A stretch of 64,000 nt of DNA. It comes from Gordionus sp. m RMFG-2023 (Eukaryota; Nematomorpha; Gordioida; Chordodea; Parachordodidae). Positions 1-12,150 of this stretch are shown piece after piece; position 1 is the first letter of the stretch; each line of letters opens with the position of its first letter. A program made the translations under genes and the position numbers. The notes beneath the pieces were generated by a model. That model was given only the letters and a program-made list of their open reading frames with translations, ran no database searches and was not told where the DNA came from. The stretch lies in NCBI RefSeq assembly GCF_954871325.1, contig NC_088775.1, positions 34,387,561-34,451,560 of the forward strand. The letters are read 5' to 3'.

Positions 1-2394
1 ACATGAGATTGGTTACAGCCATTTTCAAATTCTTGTAAAATTAATTGTTCAAAGGTAATCATTTATTAGTTTTATACTATTTTTTTAAAGATATTTAAAT
101 ATTAGATTTTTTCATTTTGCTGACTTGAGAAACCAGGAATTGAGAACTGGTATGAGGCAAAATCTTACAAAAGCAATACAATTTAATAATCAATAAGTCA
201 TGTAAATTAATATTTATATCTTCTTTTATTTTTTAAAAATTATATTGTATAAAGAACAGGCCTTATATAAGACATATTATAAAAATTATGATATTATATA
301 TAATCTATGCTAATGTAAATATATTTTATTTTTTATAGGTGATGATAGAATCAAAAAGGATGAATGTTTATAATCAAAGATAATATGAATGTGAATCATC
401 ACATTGTTAAAAATACATTTTGTTTATTAAAGTGTACTCTATATTTTTATATATTTATTGTATAAACCTTATTTAAATGATTTATATAATAATTTAAACT
501 CATGCAAAAAATGTTATTATTACACTATGTTTTTATTGAAAAAAAAATAAAAGATGTTTTCATTTGTCATTTATAATTAAGATGAAATAATTAAAACAAA
601 AAAAATTATAAATGATTATTACAATAAAAATTAAGTAAGATGAGCTCTCAACCCATCTTTTAAGATAGTTTAACTTATTTCATCTAGAACACATAATCCA
701 AAATAATTTTTAATTGACAGGATATTTTTTTATAAAATCTTATTTTCTTAACATAATTAATTAATCCTCATCTACTTTTAGAGTATTGTAGATTTTATTT
801 AATTATATCTATACAGATCTCTTTTTTTGTATAAATTTTGATTATTATTTTAAGGTATAAATTACTTACCTAAAATTAAAAGTACCAGCAACTACAATAA
901 TAATAAGTACATCATTTTTATTTATTAATAAGATATGAATCATAAAATATTATTATATTTAATAATAAGGATTCCATAAATGAACAATAAGTGGATAATA
1001 AGATTTTTAATGAAACATCAAGTGAATTTGATAAAATTATAAAAACTAATTTTATTAAAAAAATTAACAAATATATATAAAAATATAAATGATTTTGATA
1101 TTTGCAATTAATATGTATAAAATAAATTAGATATTCTAATAAATGATTGGGGGTTAAATAATTGAGGAATGTTTAAAAATAAATTTATTTTTATAATAAT
1201 ATTAATCAAATAGATAAATTAACTTAAAACTATGATTGAAAGATGTATTTTCTTGACTGAGTCAAAGGAATCTGTGTGATAAGTTTTTTTGGCAATTATA
1301 TATAGGCAGTGGACCTTATTTGGTTGAATATTTGAGGGTGTATTAGATATAAGTATGGAATATTTTGTATGGGTATAATTTTGGTGATTTTTGTTTCAGT
1401 GATGTTGTAGCAATCTATGTTTCTGAATAATTTCTGGGTGAAAGTAATTTAATGATATTATGTACTACTATTGGATTAAATGTTGAGTTTTTTTATTTTA
1501 GAGAATACCCATGTAATTTAATTGAAGATCAGTTGAGGTTAGGATTCATTTGATTATTTTACATAATTACATTAAAAATTATTAGTAAAATTGTTAAATT
1601 TTTAAAAATTATTATCATTATTGAGGCATTTGATCAACGTACAAGCTACAAAATGGCGCTACAGCTGATTTCAATAGGTGGACGTTTTTTTATGCATGAT
1701 CGTCAATCTATAGTTATATATATCATTGCTGCAAATTAACCAGAATCTATTATTTGTGTGGCTATGTACGTTAAGGTTATTTCTACAGCTGCTGAGAGCA
1801 TATGATTGCATATTTTAGATAAGCAATAATGGTCAACTGTTTAATCGTTTATATCATTAAAAATGGAAGATAATGATAATCTTAGGGAAATTTAATATCT
1901 CACAAAAATTTTCTCATTACTTGTCTAGCTTCCAACATGTCATCTAAGTGGAAGCTCTAACCAAAATATAGTTTTATGATTTGGTTAGGCCTATGAATAT
2001 TTCCTTATCCTTATTAGTCCATTCTATAAATAATTGTCTAAAATAGGAGTTATATTAGTTCCATGACCTTTTGTCAATGTAAGTTGCTAATAATTATATT
2101 ATATTATGTGGTTTTTCCTTTACCAATTGAGGCATATGTATGAATTAATTAAACTTTTTTATCACTTGTAATTCTTTAGACGCAAATTTTTTTGATATGA
2201 GCAATCGAAAATATTTTATACTGTAATAAATAGATTTTGTATTAAAAAATATTATTTTTAGAAATGTCTTATATTGTTTAGTTATTTATATGAGAGTTTA
2301 TTTTATATACATTATATAATAAATGACAAAATATGAAATTCAGAATAATTGTTCAGAGTTAGCAAATTTAAAAAAATATAATATATTAATATAA
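1..2394. other. gene-free AT-rich sequence
   Basis: I see no coding exon, RNA gene or recognisable element end here. The sequence is AT-rich with many homopolymer runs. A slightly less AT-rich patch near 1620-1800 carries no readable protein. It may be old unrecognisable repeat or plain intergenic DNA. Confidence 0.5.
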
Positions 2395-2509
2395 AACCCG
2401 GCCGAAGGCCGGGCAAAAGTGGACGCAAATTTAGGAATATGGGGGCGAAGCCTCATAGAAATTTTTTTAGTTGAGTCCCCTTAGATTGTAAAGGCTAGCG
2501 ACGCCCCTG
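2395..2509. mobile_element. isolated hAT terminus
   Basis: The stretch ends in GCGACGCCCCTG, the inverse of a CAGGGGCGTCGC-type hAT terminal repeat. It contains a GGGGGCGAAGCC motif that recurs at the right end of the hAT ending at 7798, and both begin with a short CCCGGCC-type palindrome. The two therefore look like right ends of one hAT group. No partner end or target duplication was found, so this is a fragment. Confidence 0.5.
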
Positions 2510-2605
2510 AATTGAAATATACGTGAGATTTGAATAGATGGATAATGAGCTTCATAAATATTTTGTGCTCCACGTTTCTTTTTTACAATCCTTTATCTAT
2601 TATAA

Positions 2606-2960
2606 CTAGTAGAAAGCCAGTCAAAAATGAGGGAGAATGAGATTTTTATTCATTTTTTACGATAGATGTCATGCCAGGTTCAAGCTCACAATATTAGGAA
2701 GCATCTAAGATTTTATAATTTTAAAAAAGTTTATCAAGCCCAGCTCAACCCTTAATAATTTGTAAAAGATATTCGCAAGTCACGTGCAAGCTAATATTAA
2801 TTTTGAGGTTCCAAGCCTAGTCCTACCCATAATAATTTTGAAAATTTTTTCCCGCCTTGGAGATAGTTAAATTTTACATGAACGGGAAATATCTGATTTA
2901 CCAATTAGTCAAATATGGAAAAAAAAACATTAAAATTCCGATATTAAGGGAAACTGGGAA
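2606..2960 (-). mobile_element. Helitron2-like fragment (diverged copy)
   Basis: The left edge, ACTAGTAGAAAGCCAGTCAA, aligns with the left edge of the element at 57237, and the interior shares phrases such as 'aagcctag.cc.acccataataattttgaaaattt'-like stretches. The hairpin near the end is less well preserved than in the 57-kb copy and the other end is not recognisable. It is read as a truncated older relative. Confidence 0.4.
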
Positions 2961-3540
2961 GGCCTGGGAAACCACTTATTAGAGAATCATGACAAATAAA
3001 ATAAAAATAACCGACTCTTATACTTTTTTGTAATATGATCAATTAAAATTATATCTAAAAAAATGTTGTTTATTATATAAGGTTATTGTTGTTTTTTCAG
3101 ATAAATTTAATGTATGTCTTGCATTTCTGAAATTATTTGTCAAAGAATTTGATAAGGGATATTTATTTTTTTATGTTAAGTAAAAAAAAATGCTGTCTAT
3201 TTAAATTACAAAAATGCCATTAAACACTAATGAAACTTATATGCAAATTATTTATATATTTTTTAAGATATTTTTTTTTATTAACATGTTAATTTAGGAT
3301 AATTTTTTTAAAAAATAATGAGGAATATTTATTATGTATTTGATAAAATTAAGAGCAAATCCTTATTGACATTTTAATTTTTGATGGAAAAAGTGACAAA
3401 ATAAATCTTGGCGGTTGTCTGGAGAGGAAATAATTAATGTATAATTTTATATCATTTAGGGTTGTAGATGAAAGTAATGACGGATTACCAAAGCAGTGTA
3501 CAAAACACAATACGTACTGATAAAGATGATATGCCTATGA

Positions 3541-3912
3541 ACGCAAACGATATTTATGTCAATGTCAGCATTGGTATCCCCCTCTAAAATAGAATCATGA
3601 ACGACAATGTTAACTAAACCATAAAACGGTCGTAAGTATTGTTATAAAGGCCACGACAGAACTACTGCATATTTTTCCATTAATAAAGTTGATGAAATTG
3701 GGCGTACTGTACATTCAAGTTTGAACACGCAAAACGATATTTCTGTCAATGCAGCATTGGTATCCCCTTCTAAAATAGAATCATGAACGACAATGTTAAC
3801 TCAATCATAAAACGGTCGTAAGTATTGTTTTAAAGGCCACGACAGAATTACTGCATATTTTTCCATTAATAAAGTTGATAAAATTGGCCGTACTGTACAT
3901 TCAAGTTTGAAC
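3541..3912. repeat. tandem duplication, 186-bp unit x2
   Basis: Two adjacent copies, 3541-3726 and 3727-3912, share nearly all bases, including the phrases GGTATCCCC, CATGAACGACAATGTTAACT and CATATTTTTCCATTAATAAAG. Only a handful of substitutions and small indels separate them, so the duplication is fairly recent. I find no protein in either copy. Confidence 0.85.
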
Positions 3913-4413
3913 ATTCCTCTAAATATTCATGAAAGTTTCTCAGAGAATCGGATAAAGTAATATTTTTAACTCCTAGTGAAGTGAATGATAGTACAGAATT
4001 AAATGTTTATATTTGTTAAAAAATAGGCGGAGGCATAGTGATTGTGGTAGTGGTGATAGAAATATCATTTGGAGAACTGGGTGAAAATAAAATAAACATA
4101 GATATAAAACATAAGATAAAAAAAACAAAATAAACCTCTAGATGATTTCATTTCAAGCGTAGTTCTTTATTATTTTGTCTACCAGTAACTCTAGAACGGG
4201 TAAGGCGTTTGTTTAATCGTCATTATTTTCTTTGCTTATTTTTATAATAGATTCATCATGTTTTGTAGCAATGTGAGGGATTAGGGTTAGCCTAGACAAA
4301 TAAAGAAATCAGGCAAAAATATAAATAAACTATTGTTGAAATTAAACAAACATTAAAATAATGTAAAACCGGTAGATGGGTCAATATTAGATGCATATTT
4401 CTAGTAGTTGGAG

Positions 4414-4846
4414 GGCTATCATCAAAAAAAAATTTTGGGGGACTTATCAAGCCTATTATGATATTCTAAAAGTTAAAAAATAACATGATGAATGTAATGT
4501 TATTAAGATTAAGGTTAATTAATTGTAAGGTAATTAAAAAATAGGATTAAAAAAGAGGGGAAAAAAGAAGGTATAAATTATTATATTATAAAAATAATAA
4601 AAATTAAATTAAAGGAATTGATAAGGTTTGGCTATCATCAGAAAAATTTTTTGGGGGACTTATCAAGCCTTTTATGATATTCTAAAAGTTAAAAAATAAT
4701 ATGATGAATGTAATGTTATTAAGATTAAGGTTAATTAATTGTAAGGTAATTAAAAAATAAGATTAAAAAAAGGGGGGGGGGAAAGAAGGTATAAATTATT
4801 ATATTATAAAAATAATAAAAATTAAATTAAAGGAATTGATAAGATT
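4414..4846. repeat. tandem duplication, 216-bp unit x2
   Basis: Copy 1 (4414-4629) and copy 2 (4630-about 4846) both start GGCTATCATCA and end AAAGGAATTGATAAG. They are nearly identical apart from A/G run lengths: copy 2 has a poly-G stretch where copy 1 has GAGGGG. No coding content was seen. The sequence between this repeat and 3912 shows nothing recognisable. Confidence 0.85.
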
Positions 4847-5039
4847 TTGAGAAATAGTGGTTAATAGATAAGATAGAAAGAAAAGAATGAGATAATAAAA
4901 TTTAGTGATAAATAAATTCATTAAGGGAGGTAAAAAAAATAAAGAGATATTTTTAGGATTGGAGATTATAAATAGGTTAGGGTAAGAATATTTAAATATT
5001 TGAATATACTTGCTTATCTTCTTAATTATTGGTTATGAA

Positions 5040-6240
5040 CAGAGTTGTTAAACGTTACTTTTAAAAGTAGCGCGCTACCGCTATCGCTATTTGTTAAAAA
5101 AAGTAGCGCGTTACCGCTATCGCTATTTGTCAAAAAAGTAGCTCGCTATTAGCTACTATTTTCTAAAAGTAGCTTTAGCTACTTTTTATAAAAAAAATTT
5201 ACAAACAAATTTTTTATTTTTTGCTTATAATGTTATTGTATAGTAAATATATAAAAATCAACATTTATAAATATTAAAATATAGTTAGTTATGATTATAA
5301 AAAAATTTATGTAATAAAAATAAATATTTATGGTAATTTGTTGCATTTTAATAATAAAATCTTTTCAATATTATCATCCACAAGTCTATGCGACGATCAG
5401 AAAGTATAAGTTTTGCCTTTTTAAATAATCTCTCGACACCAGCACTTGAGGGTAAGGGCGTATTTAATCTTATATACATATTTTTAATATAAGTTAGATT
5501 ATTAATAATTTTATTTGCAAGTACATCGTATGTCTGGCATCTTATTATCATTTTGAGGGCTAATGCCACAGATCTTCTTTTTAAAGTTCTAGGGTGTAGC
5601 CAATGGCCTGTGATTCCCAAATAAGCTCAAAAATATTTAATCAGATCAATTTATAAATATAAATAAGTTTTTACCTTCTGTTATGTGTTCAACTATCTCC
5701 CGTGGTACATATATATGATATCTCTGATAACTCTACTATTAGAGCATCTTTCATCATTTTAAAGTTATCTGCTATTTTATTCATTAGTATCTGGCGGCAT
5801 AAAATTGTTGTACCAGGGGATAGAGTTTTAATTATCATGGTAAATGATGGATTATCAACTAAGGACATTGGCTGAACTGAATAAATTATAAAATCAACAA
5901 TAACTTTAGCCAATTTCTGAGAAATATTGTCATTTACATTATTAATTAATTTGGTTTGAATTGAATTAGTCTTTTTGGATGTAGAGTCGCCTATACCAAA
6001 ATTATTTATCAGTGCCATCATTACTTTATTTTCACATCTTATATAAGCTAAACCAAACAATTGTATCTATAATTGTAAAAAAGCTTTTTAATTTTATAAT
6101 GAGCCAAGGCAGTTTGGGAATCCATATTTCTCAAAGTATTCTTGTGAAATTTAAAAATATATTAAAATCTAAATTTAATACATTCTCAGAATGTTCTCTA
6201 GTTGGAACTGGATGTATTTTAAAGTTTTCCATATAGCATC
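5040..6240 (-). pseudogene. hAT transposon remnant
   Basis: On the minus strand, 5348-5560 encodes a hAT C-terminal dimerisation block (PLPSSAGVERLFKKAK, then LILSDRRIDL), the conserved 'P.SSA..ERLFS.A...ls.rR..L' signature. Further upstream on the same strand, 5689-6060 encodes an N-terminal hAT-like segment (QPMSLVDNPSFTMIIKTLSP). The catalytic middle is missing, so this is an internally deleted, non-functional copy. A plausible terminal repeat starts at 5040 (CAGAGTTGTTAAACGTTAC), followed by repeated GTAGCGCGCTACCGCTATCG phrases that look like subterminal binding sites. I could not locate the opposite end. Confidence 0.7.
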
Positions 6241-6326
6241 AAATGATGATAGTTATCCATGTGAATATCGCCATATTATAAATCACATGGCATGGAAATT
6301 ATTATTGGCTAAAAATTGCTATGATG

Positions 6327-7798
6327 CAGGCGCGTAACCAATGGGGGGAAAGGGGGAAATTTCCCCCCCCCCATTGCAAATTTGACTATTTTCATAAATA
6401 TCATTTTAAGCTAATACCCCCACCCCCCCCCCCCTTTCCTACCAATCAAAATTTTACAAATATTTGAATATCAATTTTCCAACATATTATTCAAAAATAT
6501 TAATAAAATGGAAAAATATTTAGTCAAAGAGATTGAAATCAAACGATAATTTATAAATAAGGCTGAGCATGAAAAAAAGTAATGTGTCGTCAGCAGCGAT
6601 ATCATTATTGAATTCAATTGATCAATCAGAGTTTATCATTGCTGCTAGTTGCATCAATAAATTATTTTAGCTCACTACTTTGTAGAAATTTACAAAAACC
6701 AAATTTAGATTTGGTTCAGGTTATTGATTTGGCGGAAAATATACATGAACAGGTAGATACAATAAGAATGAATGTAGATAAATATTTTCATAATATTTAT
6801 CTAGACGTTGAATCGAAGGCTAAATTTTATGATATAACTCTAATTAAACCTCGTCTAGCACCTAGGCCATTATTGAGATGTAAATAAATATTGGCTCAAC
6901 TGAAGAATATTATAAAATATTCATTTTCATCCCATTCTTAGATACTTTTTCATCGCAAACAAAAGTACGGGTTTTAGATAAAAAATAAGTCTTTAGCAAT
7001 CTTCAAGTTTTATTACCCAAAGATCCTTCTTCATTTTCTAATGGCACTATTGGTATAATTAAATATTTAGAAAATTTTATTCCTATGAGATTGATACTGA
7101 AATAAATTTAATCAGTGAATTCGAATTGTGGTATAAATATTTATACGTTTAGCTATTTTTGCTATTGATGCGCTCAATCGGTGTAAAGAAACCTTAGCTC
7201 AATTTCCTAATATTTCGAAGTTGTTTTATATTCTTGCATGTTTGCCTATTACAACATGTACGAATGAAAGGATTTCCAACTTGAGTGAATCGCGGCTAAA
7301 TGGATTAGCTCTGTTAAATATACACAGAGATTTGGTTCCAACGACAAACGAAATAATTAAAAATCTTGTATTTGATAAAAAGTTAAAAAAACTTGTTAAT
7401 TTAATTATTTTCTAGTCAATATTTTAAACAAACTACTATTAGTATTTTCAATAAAAAAATTATATTCTACTCATATTGTATGAGAATTTAAGCTGAGGCT
7501 AGTTTTTAAAGCAAATTTTATAAAAAAAATGACATTACACTTTATTTCAACTTTACATTTAAAAAAACTTTATTAAATATAATATACCTAACTTGAAATA
7601 ATAAAAAAGAGGCTTGTAATATCCTATCCATAAGCACGAATTAGTAAATAATAGTTAAAAATAGAAATATAATTATTATTAAATTATCAATAATTTTATA
7701 GAATAGCTAAATAAGACCCGGCCTAAAAAAGGTTTGGGGGCGAAGCCCCCAAAAAATTTCCCACCCCCCCCTATAAGAAAATCCTGGATACGCCACTG
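6327..7798 (+). mobile_element. hAT transposon, ZMYM/DUF4371-type, decayed
   Basis: The ends read CAGGCGCGTAACCA on the left and, inverted, CAGTGGCGTATCCAGG on the right, both followed by C/G runs, as in hATs of the DUF4371/ZMYM1-like group. Inside, + strand pieces encode a DUF4371-type linker (LDLVQVIDLAENIHEQVDTI at 6690-6750) and the C-terminal dimerisation block at 7221-7412 (LPITTCTNERISN, RLNGLALLNIHRDL). The catalytic region between them is largely lost. The flanking 8-mers (ctatgatg and gactccag) do not match, so the ends may come from different insertions or the duplication has decayed. Confidence 0.7.
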
Positions 7799-8690
7799 GA
7801 CTCCAGCGTTTGTGTTTCCATCAAACTTCACGTTAACATTAGCTAAGCCTATGATTTTGATAGCGCTGCCGTCGTACCTTGTTAGCCTAATATTGGTCTT
7901 GCGTCATGGTTGTACCTACAGTTTTAGCTGTATGCCACGTTAATATCGTGTACCTGGTGCCGGTGTCCACTTGCATCAACGAGGGTATATCGTTAATGTA
8001 TACCGTGATGTTGTACGCATTATCTCTGGTGTCATTGACCCAGATTGTTTATCTCCAGATTCTGAAGATTGTACTCTTTCACTCCGGTGTTTGTGACATC
8101 TTCATCATCGATTTCTTCGATGTTCATAGTATAGTTGGTGTTCGATTGAAAGTCACGATTTTTATGATCATAGGATCTACTATTGGTATAGTTATCATTG
8201 TCGTAATGGTTGAGCTTAGTCGAATATTTAGGAAAACCATTGCTGTTTTGAGGGTTATGTCTATGATAACCTCTACGTGGGTAATTGTTTTGATTGTCGC
8301 CTCTATATTAATCATCACGTTGATCATGACTTTGACTATGGTCACAAGGCGGTTGTCATAGTAGTTGTACCTGAGATTGTCGTATCGATCGTCGTGGCTG
8401 TCAAAACAGTTTAGGTTGTCACGACGATTATCGTAGCTTTGATCGAAACTGTTGTCGTGACGAATATCGTAGCTTTCATTGAAACATTTGTCGCAGCAGT
8501 TGTCGTAGCGTATATCGTAACGTTTATCAAAACGTTTGTCGCGGCAGTTGTCGTATAGGAGCTGAGGTTGCTTGGTGAAAGCATCATATTTTACAATAGA
8601 TTTACGATGTGCATTAGAGTCCTGTTTGGGTTTCACGGTTTCATGGCTATTTTTAGTTCTGCCCATGTATTTATCTCCTCTTGTATTCCA
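7799..8690 (-). pseudogene. Ty3/gypsy-like gag-protease fossil
   Basis: The minus strand carries a low-complexity basic region rich in YDNR/YDNC-like repeats (about 8390-8560), resembling a gag nucleic-acid-binding tail. Downstream on that strand, near 7799-7870, are phrases like LTRYDGSAIKIIGLANVNVK that resemble a retropepsin flank in Ty3/gypsy polyproteins. The element is broken with many breaks and ends abruptly where the hAT at 6327-7798 abuts it. No LTRs were identified. It looks old. Family assignment is tentative. Confidence 0.4.
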
Positions 8691-8895
8691 GATGATTCAT
8701 CCGAATGTATATTTTCACCATGCCTTTAATATCATTTGGCTCCCTAATATCTAACTCTAGACCTAAATTATATATGCCTTTTAAGGTCATGGAGCACCTA
8801 TCTCTGATCTCTTTGGAAATTGTAGCCACTCTGACCTTATCGATGATGTGTTAAATGCCACCAAAATTTTTATTCTTTATTGAGTCTGGCTATAT

Positions 8896-8975
8896 CGCCG
8901 GGGTGGCCTAATGGGTTAGATGTATGATTGGATTGGAAGGACGCATAAGACGCAGGTTCAATCCTGGTAAGGAGC
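8896..8975 (+). other. tRNA-like promoter region heading the RTE LINE
   Basis: TGGCCTAATGGG fits a pol III A box and GGTTCAATCC fits a B box about 50 bases downstream. Before the A box lies a GCCGGGG acceptor-like 5' end, and CAGG/CCTG flank the B-box loop as a short T-arm stem. The anticodon arm is not convincing, so this is not a functional tRNA gene. It lies about 250 bases before the first LINE coding sequence with no obvious junction between, suggesting it is the element's 5' end or a SINE-like head. Confidence 0.5.
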
Positions 8976-9194
8976 ATAAAAAACTTTCAGGTTTTTCTTC
9001 GATGACTGATGTGTAAAGACATATGATAAGATGAATTTCGGAGCTTAGAAATGTCACCCCGGTCACCGCCAGGCCTGGACAGCCGGGTGCTAAAGATACT
9101 TGTCCAGCAAATGAAAATATGAATATGAAAGCTAGGGAGCAACGCGCAGGGTGTAGCCTCCATCCTGTGAAAAGTAAAATAAAGGTCAAAGCAT

Positions 9195-12150
9195 AGAAGA
9201 CAAGATTAGCAAGTTTGAATATTGATACACTTAAAGGTAAGACTAGAGAATTGGCATCAATGTTGAACAAGAGAAAAGTTGATATAGCGTGCATACAAGA
9301 GACAAAATGGAAAGGACAGAAGACTTTGATAATTGGAAATGGGTATAAATTGTACTAAAATGGAATTGTTAACAATAGGAATGGTGTCGGCATTATTCTC
9401 AGTCAAGATCTAAACTCCTCAGTAGAGAAGTCAACAGGATCTCTGATAGACTAATGAAGATAAAACTCTGCATTGGTCAATCAATACTACACATCCTTTC
9501 AGTATATTCTCCTCAAACGGGTTGCAAGGAGAAGAGAAAGATGACTTTAGAGCTATCCTTGATGAAGCTGTAATGGAAATCCCTAAAGATGACTTAGTCA
9601 TAATAGGTGGTGACTAAATGCGCATGTAGGGAAAGCAAGAGATAGCTACAAAAGGCATCATGGTGGTTTTGTATAAGGAGAAAGAAATGATGAAGGAGAG
9701 CATGTACTGAAATTTCCGCAAGCCTTCGACCTTGCCTTAACCAACACCTACTATAGGAAAAGAGACAGTCATCTAATAAAATATGAAAGTGTTACAAGGA
9801 AAACACAGATAGATTACATGCTAATCTCTCGCAGAAGATTAAAAGATGTAATAGACTGCAAAGTCATCCCAGGAGAAGATATTGCTGGGCAACACAAACT
9901 ACTAGTCATGGATTTACACATCTCAAATAAATCCATTCAAAATAAGATAAAACTGGAACCATGCATCAAATGGGGTAAATTAAAAACAATGACAGATGCC
10001 TCTGCAATCAATGCAAACATTGAAACAATAGATTCCTCACAAGTCAGTGAAAAAATGTGGACAGACCTTTCATCCAGATTAATAGACACTGCCAAATCGA
10101 CACTAGGCTTGACAAGGGGAGGTAACAAATCATACAAAGAACTATGGTGGTGGAATGAAGAGGTACAATAATTATACAGGAGAAAAAAGCCCTTTATAAA
10201 ATAGGTACAAATTAGTGATCTGCATCGGGCCTAATTTTTCAAGTCCGGCCCGGCTCGAAATTTTTTTTAAAAAAGTTTTGCCGGCCCGGCCCGACCCGGC
10301 CCGAATTTATTTAAATATAGAGATTAATTTTTATAATTACTCAAAATAAAAGACATATGTTATATGTCGTTTAGTTTCAATAAATAAAATCAAATATTTT
10401 TATTTATATAAAAAATTTAATATAAACTTGATAAATTTAGATATATTTAAAAAAAATTTAATGTCCGACCAGACCCGGCCCGATTCTTTTTTAAAAATAT
10501 TAGGCCCGGCCCGGACCGAATTCAATTATTTTAAATAGAATTAGGCCAGAGCCCGGCCCGAAGCCCGTTCGGGCCGGGTCTTACTTTGCAGATCTCTAGT
10601 ACAAATCCAAAAACCAAGATGACAAGACAAGATACAAAAAATTCAAGAGATTAGCCACAAAAGGCGGCGGCTATGGCCAAATCTATGGCATACAATGACA
10701 TGTATGAAGAACTACATACCAAAGAAGGGCAAAATAAAATATACAGATTAGCCAAACAGCGAGAAAAGAGTTCTAGGGATATAAACGGAGCTCCGAATGT
10801 AATCAAAAATAAAGATGGGAAATTGATAATAAAGGAAAAAGAAATAATGAATAGATGGAAAAATATTTTCAGGAGCTTCTCAACTTTAATTCCCACATAC
10901 TACATCTAGACGAACACTCCCCATGTCAAAACCTTGTACAACCTTTACCAGAACAAGAAATAATCACATGCCTCAAGCATATGAAAAACAACAAACGATA
11001 TTCCAATAGAAAACCCTAAAGCACTAGGAGATGAGGGAATACACCTCCTCACAAATCTGTACAATAAAATACTGGGAAATGAAAAGATCCCTCAAAAATG
11101 GAGGCAGAGCTATCTAGTTCCTATCTTCAAAAATAAAGGGGATCCACACAATTGTCAAAATTACAGGGGCATAAAATGTCACACTGTCTAAAACTATACG
11201 AAAAAATAATAGAAAAGAGATTAAGAGACATAATCGAAATAGGAGAGACTCAGTTTGGCTTTATGCCTGGAAGATCAACAACTGATGCTATCCACGCAAT
11301 TAGGCAAATGAGTGAAAAATACAGGGAAAAGAACACTATACATGGTCTTTCTCGATCTAGAAAAGGCCTTCGATAGAATCCCCAAAAAACTTATCTGGTA
11401 GGCGCTACCCCCAAAAAAGGTTCCCGAAAAATATATAAGAATAATACAGGATATGTATATGGGCCATACAACAATGGTCCGTAGCACAACAGGTACTTCA
11501 GCTGGCTTCATAGCCGAAGGAGTTCATAAAGGGTCGGCTCTCAGCTTACTTCTCTTCATTACAGTAATAGATGTATTAGTCTATACCTCAAACAGTCTCG
11601 TGGAATATGATATTTGCAGATGATATTGTGATACTTGCCGAATCCAAGGATGAAATGAAAGTAAGATTGGTGAGTTGGATAAATATCCTAGAAAAGCACG
11701 GACTAAAAGTAAATAGAGAAAAGACGGAGTATATGGTGATAGGAGGAAATTAAACAGAGAGTATTGATATAAATGAATGGCAGATATCAGCAATTGAAAG
11801 CTGCAAATATTTGGGCTCCACTATATAAACAAACGGCACAATAGAAAAAGAGATAAAGAGTAAAATAAATCAAGGTTGGTTAAAGTGGAGATCTTTATCT
11901 GGAGTGCTATTTGACAAAAAGATCCCACACAAATTAAAGGGAAAAATTTACAGTTCCATAGTACAACCGACTATTCTATATAGTTCGGAAACATGGCCAA
12001 CCAAGGAATCAAACGAGAGAAGTCTACAAACTATGGAGATGAGAATGCTGAGGATGATTGCTGGGGTAACAAGAAAGGACAAAGTGCGCAGTACAAGAAT
12101 ACTAAGTAGTTTAAAGGTAGTGCCCATTAAGATAAAGTTAATGGTAGACT
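9195..12150 (+). pseudogene. RTE-type LINE (AP endonuclease + reverse transcriptase), defective
   Basis: A decayed non-LTR retrotransposon on the + strand. The endonuclease begins near 9205 with SLNIDTLKGKTRELASM and contains ACIQETKW and a GGD-N-H-type active-site block near 9608-9630, where a base is lost. The reverse transcriptase follows: the FLDLEKAFDR catalytic block at 11348-11377, then FADD at 11613-11624. The C-terminal part (SSIVQPTILYSSETW, MEMRMLRMIAGVTR) runs to about 12135 and stops before the usual GH..R motif, so the 3' end is missing. Several frameshifts and stops interrupt it, and a hAT MITE is inserted at 10213-10598. The combination of AP-endonuclease, FADD box and 'LYSSETW' resembles RTE/BovB-like LINEs; I am sure of LINE and fairly sure of RTE. 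Confidence 0.85.
10213..10598. mobile_element. hAT MITE with GC-rich subterminal motifs, copy 1
   Basis: The terminal repeats are TAGTGATCTGCA (left) and TAGAGATCTGCA (inverted right), flanked by perfect 8-bp target duplications GTACAAAT at 10205-10212 and 10599-10606. An 8-bp duplication with a TAGNG-type end is diagnostic of hAT. The AT-rich core is framed by clustered GGCCCGGCCCGA motifs near both ends, like the subterminal transposase-binding repeats known in Ac-type hATs. At 386 bp it has no coding capacity. It interrupts the RTE LINE, so it is younger than that insertion. Related copies lie at 36004, 47081 and near 52015. Confidence 0.9.

Noticed and set aside
7906-8361. 151-codon hydrophobic + strand frame
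   Set aside because: It is the antisense of the repetitive fossil region; hydrophobicity comes from the complementary codons.
8124-8666. 180-codon open frame with YDNR-type repeats
   Set aside because: Long for this AT-rich DNA but low-complexity, and its neighbourhood reads as part of an old retroelement fossil; not called as a host gene.
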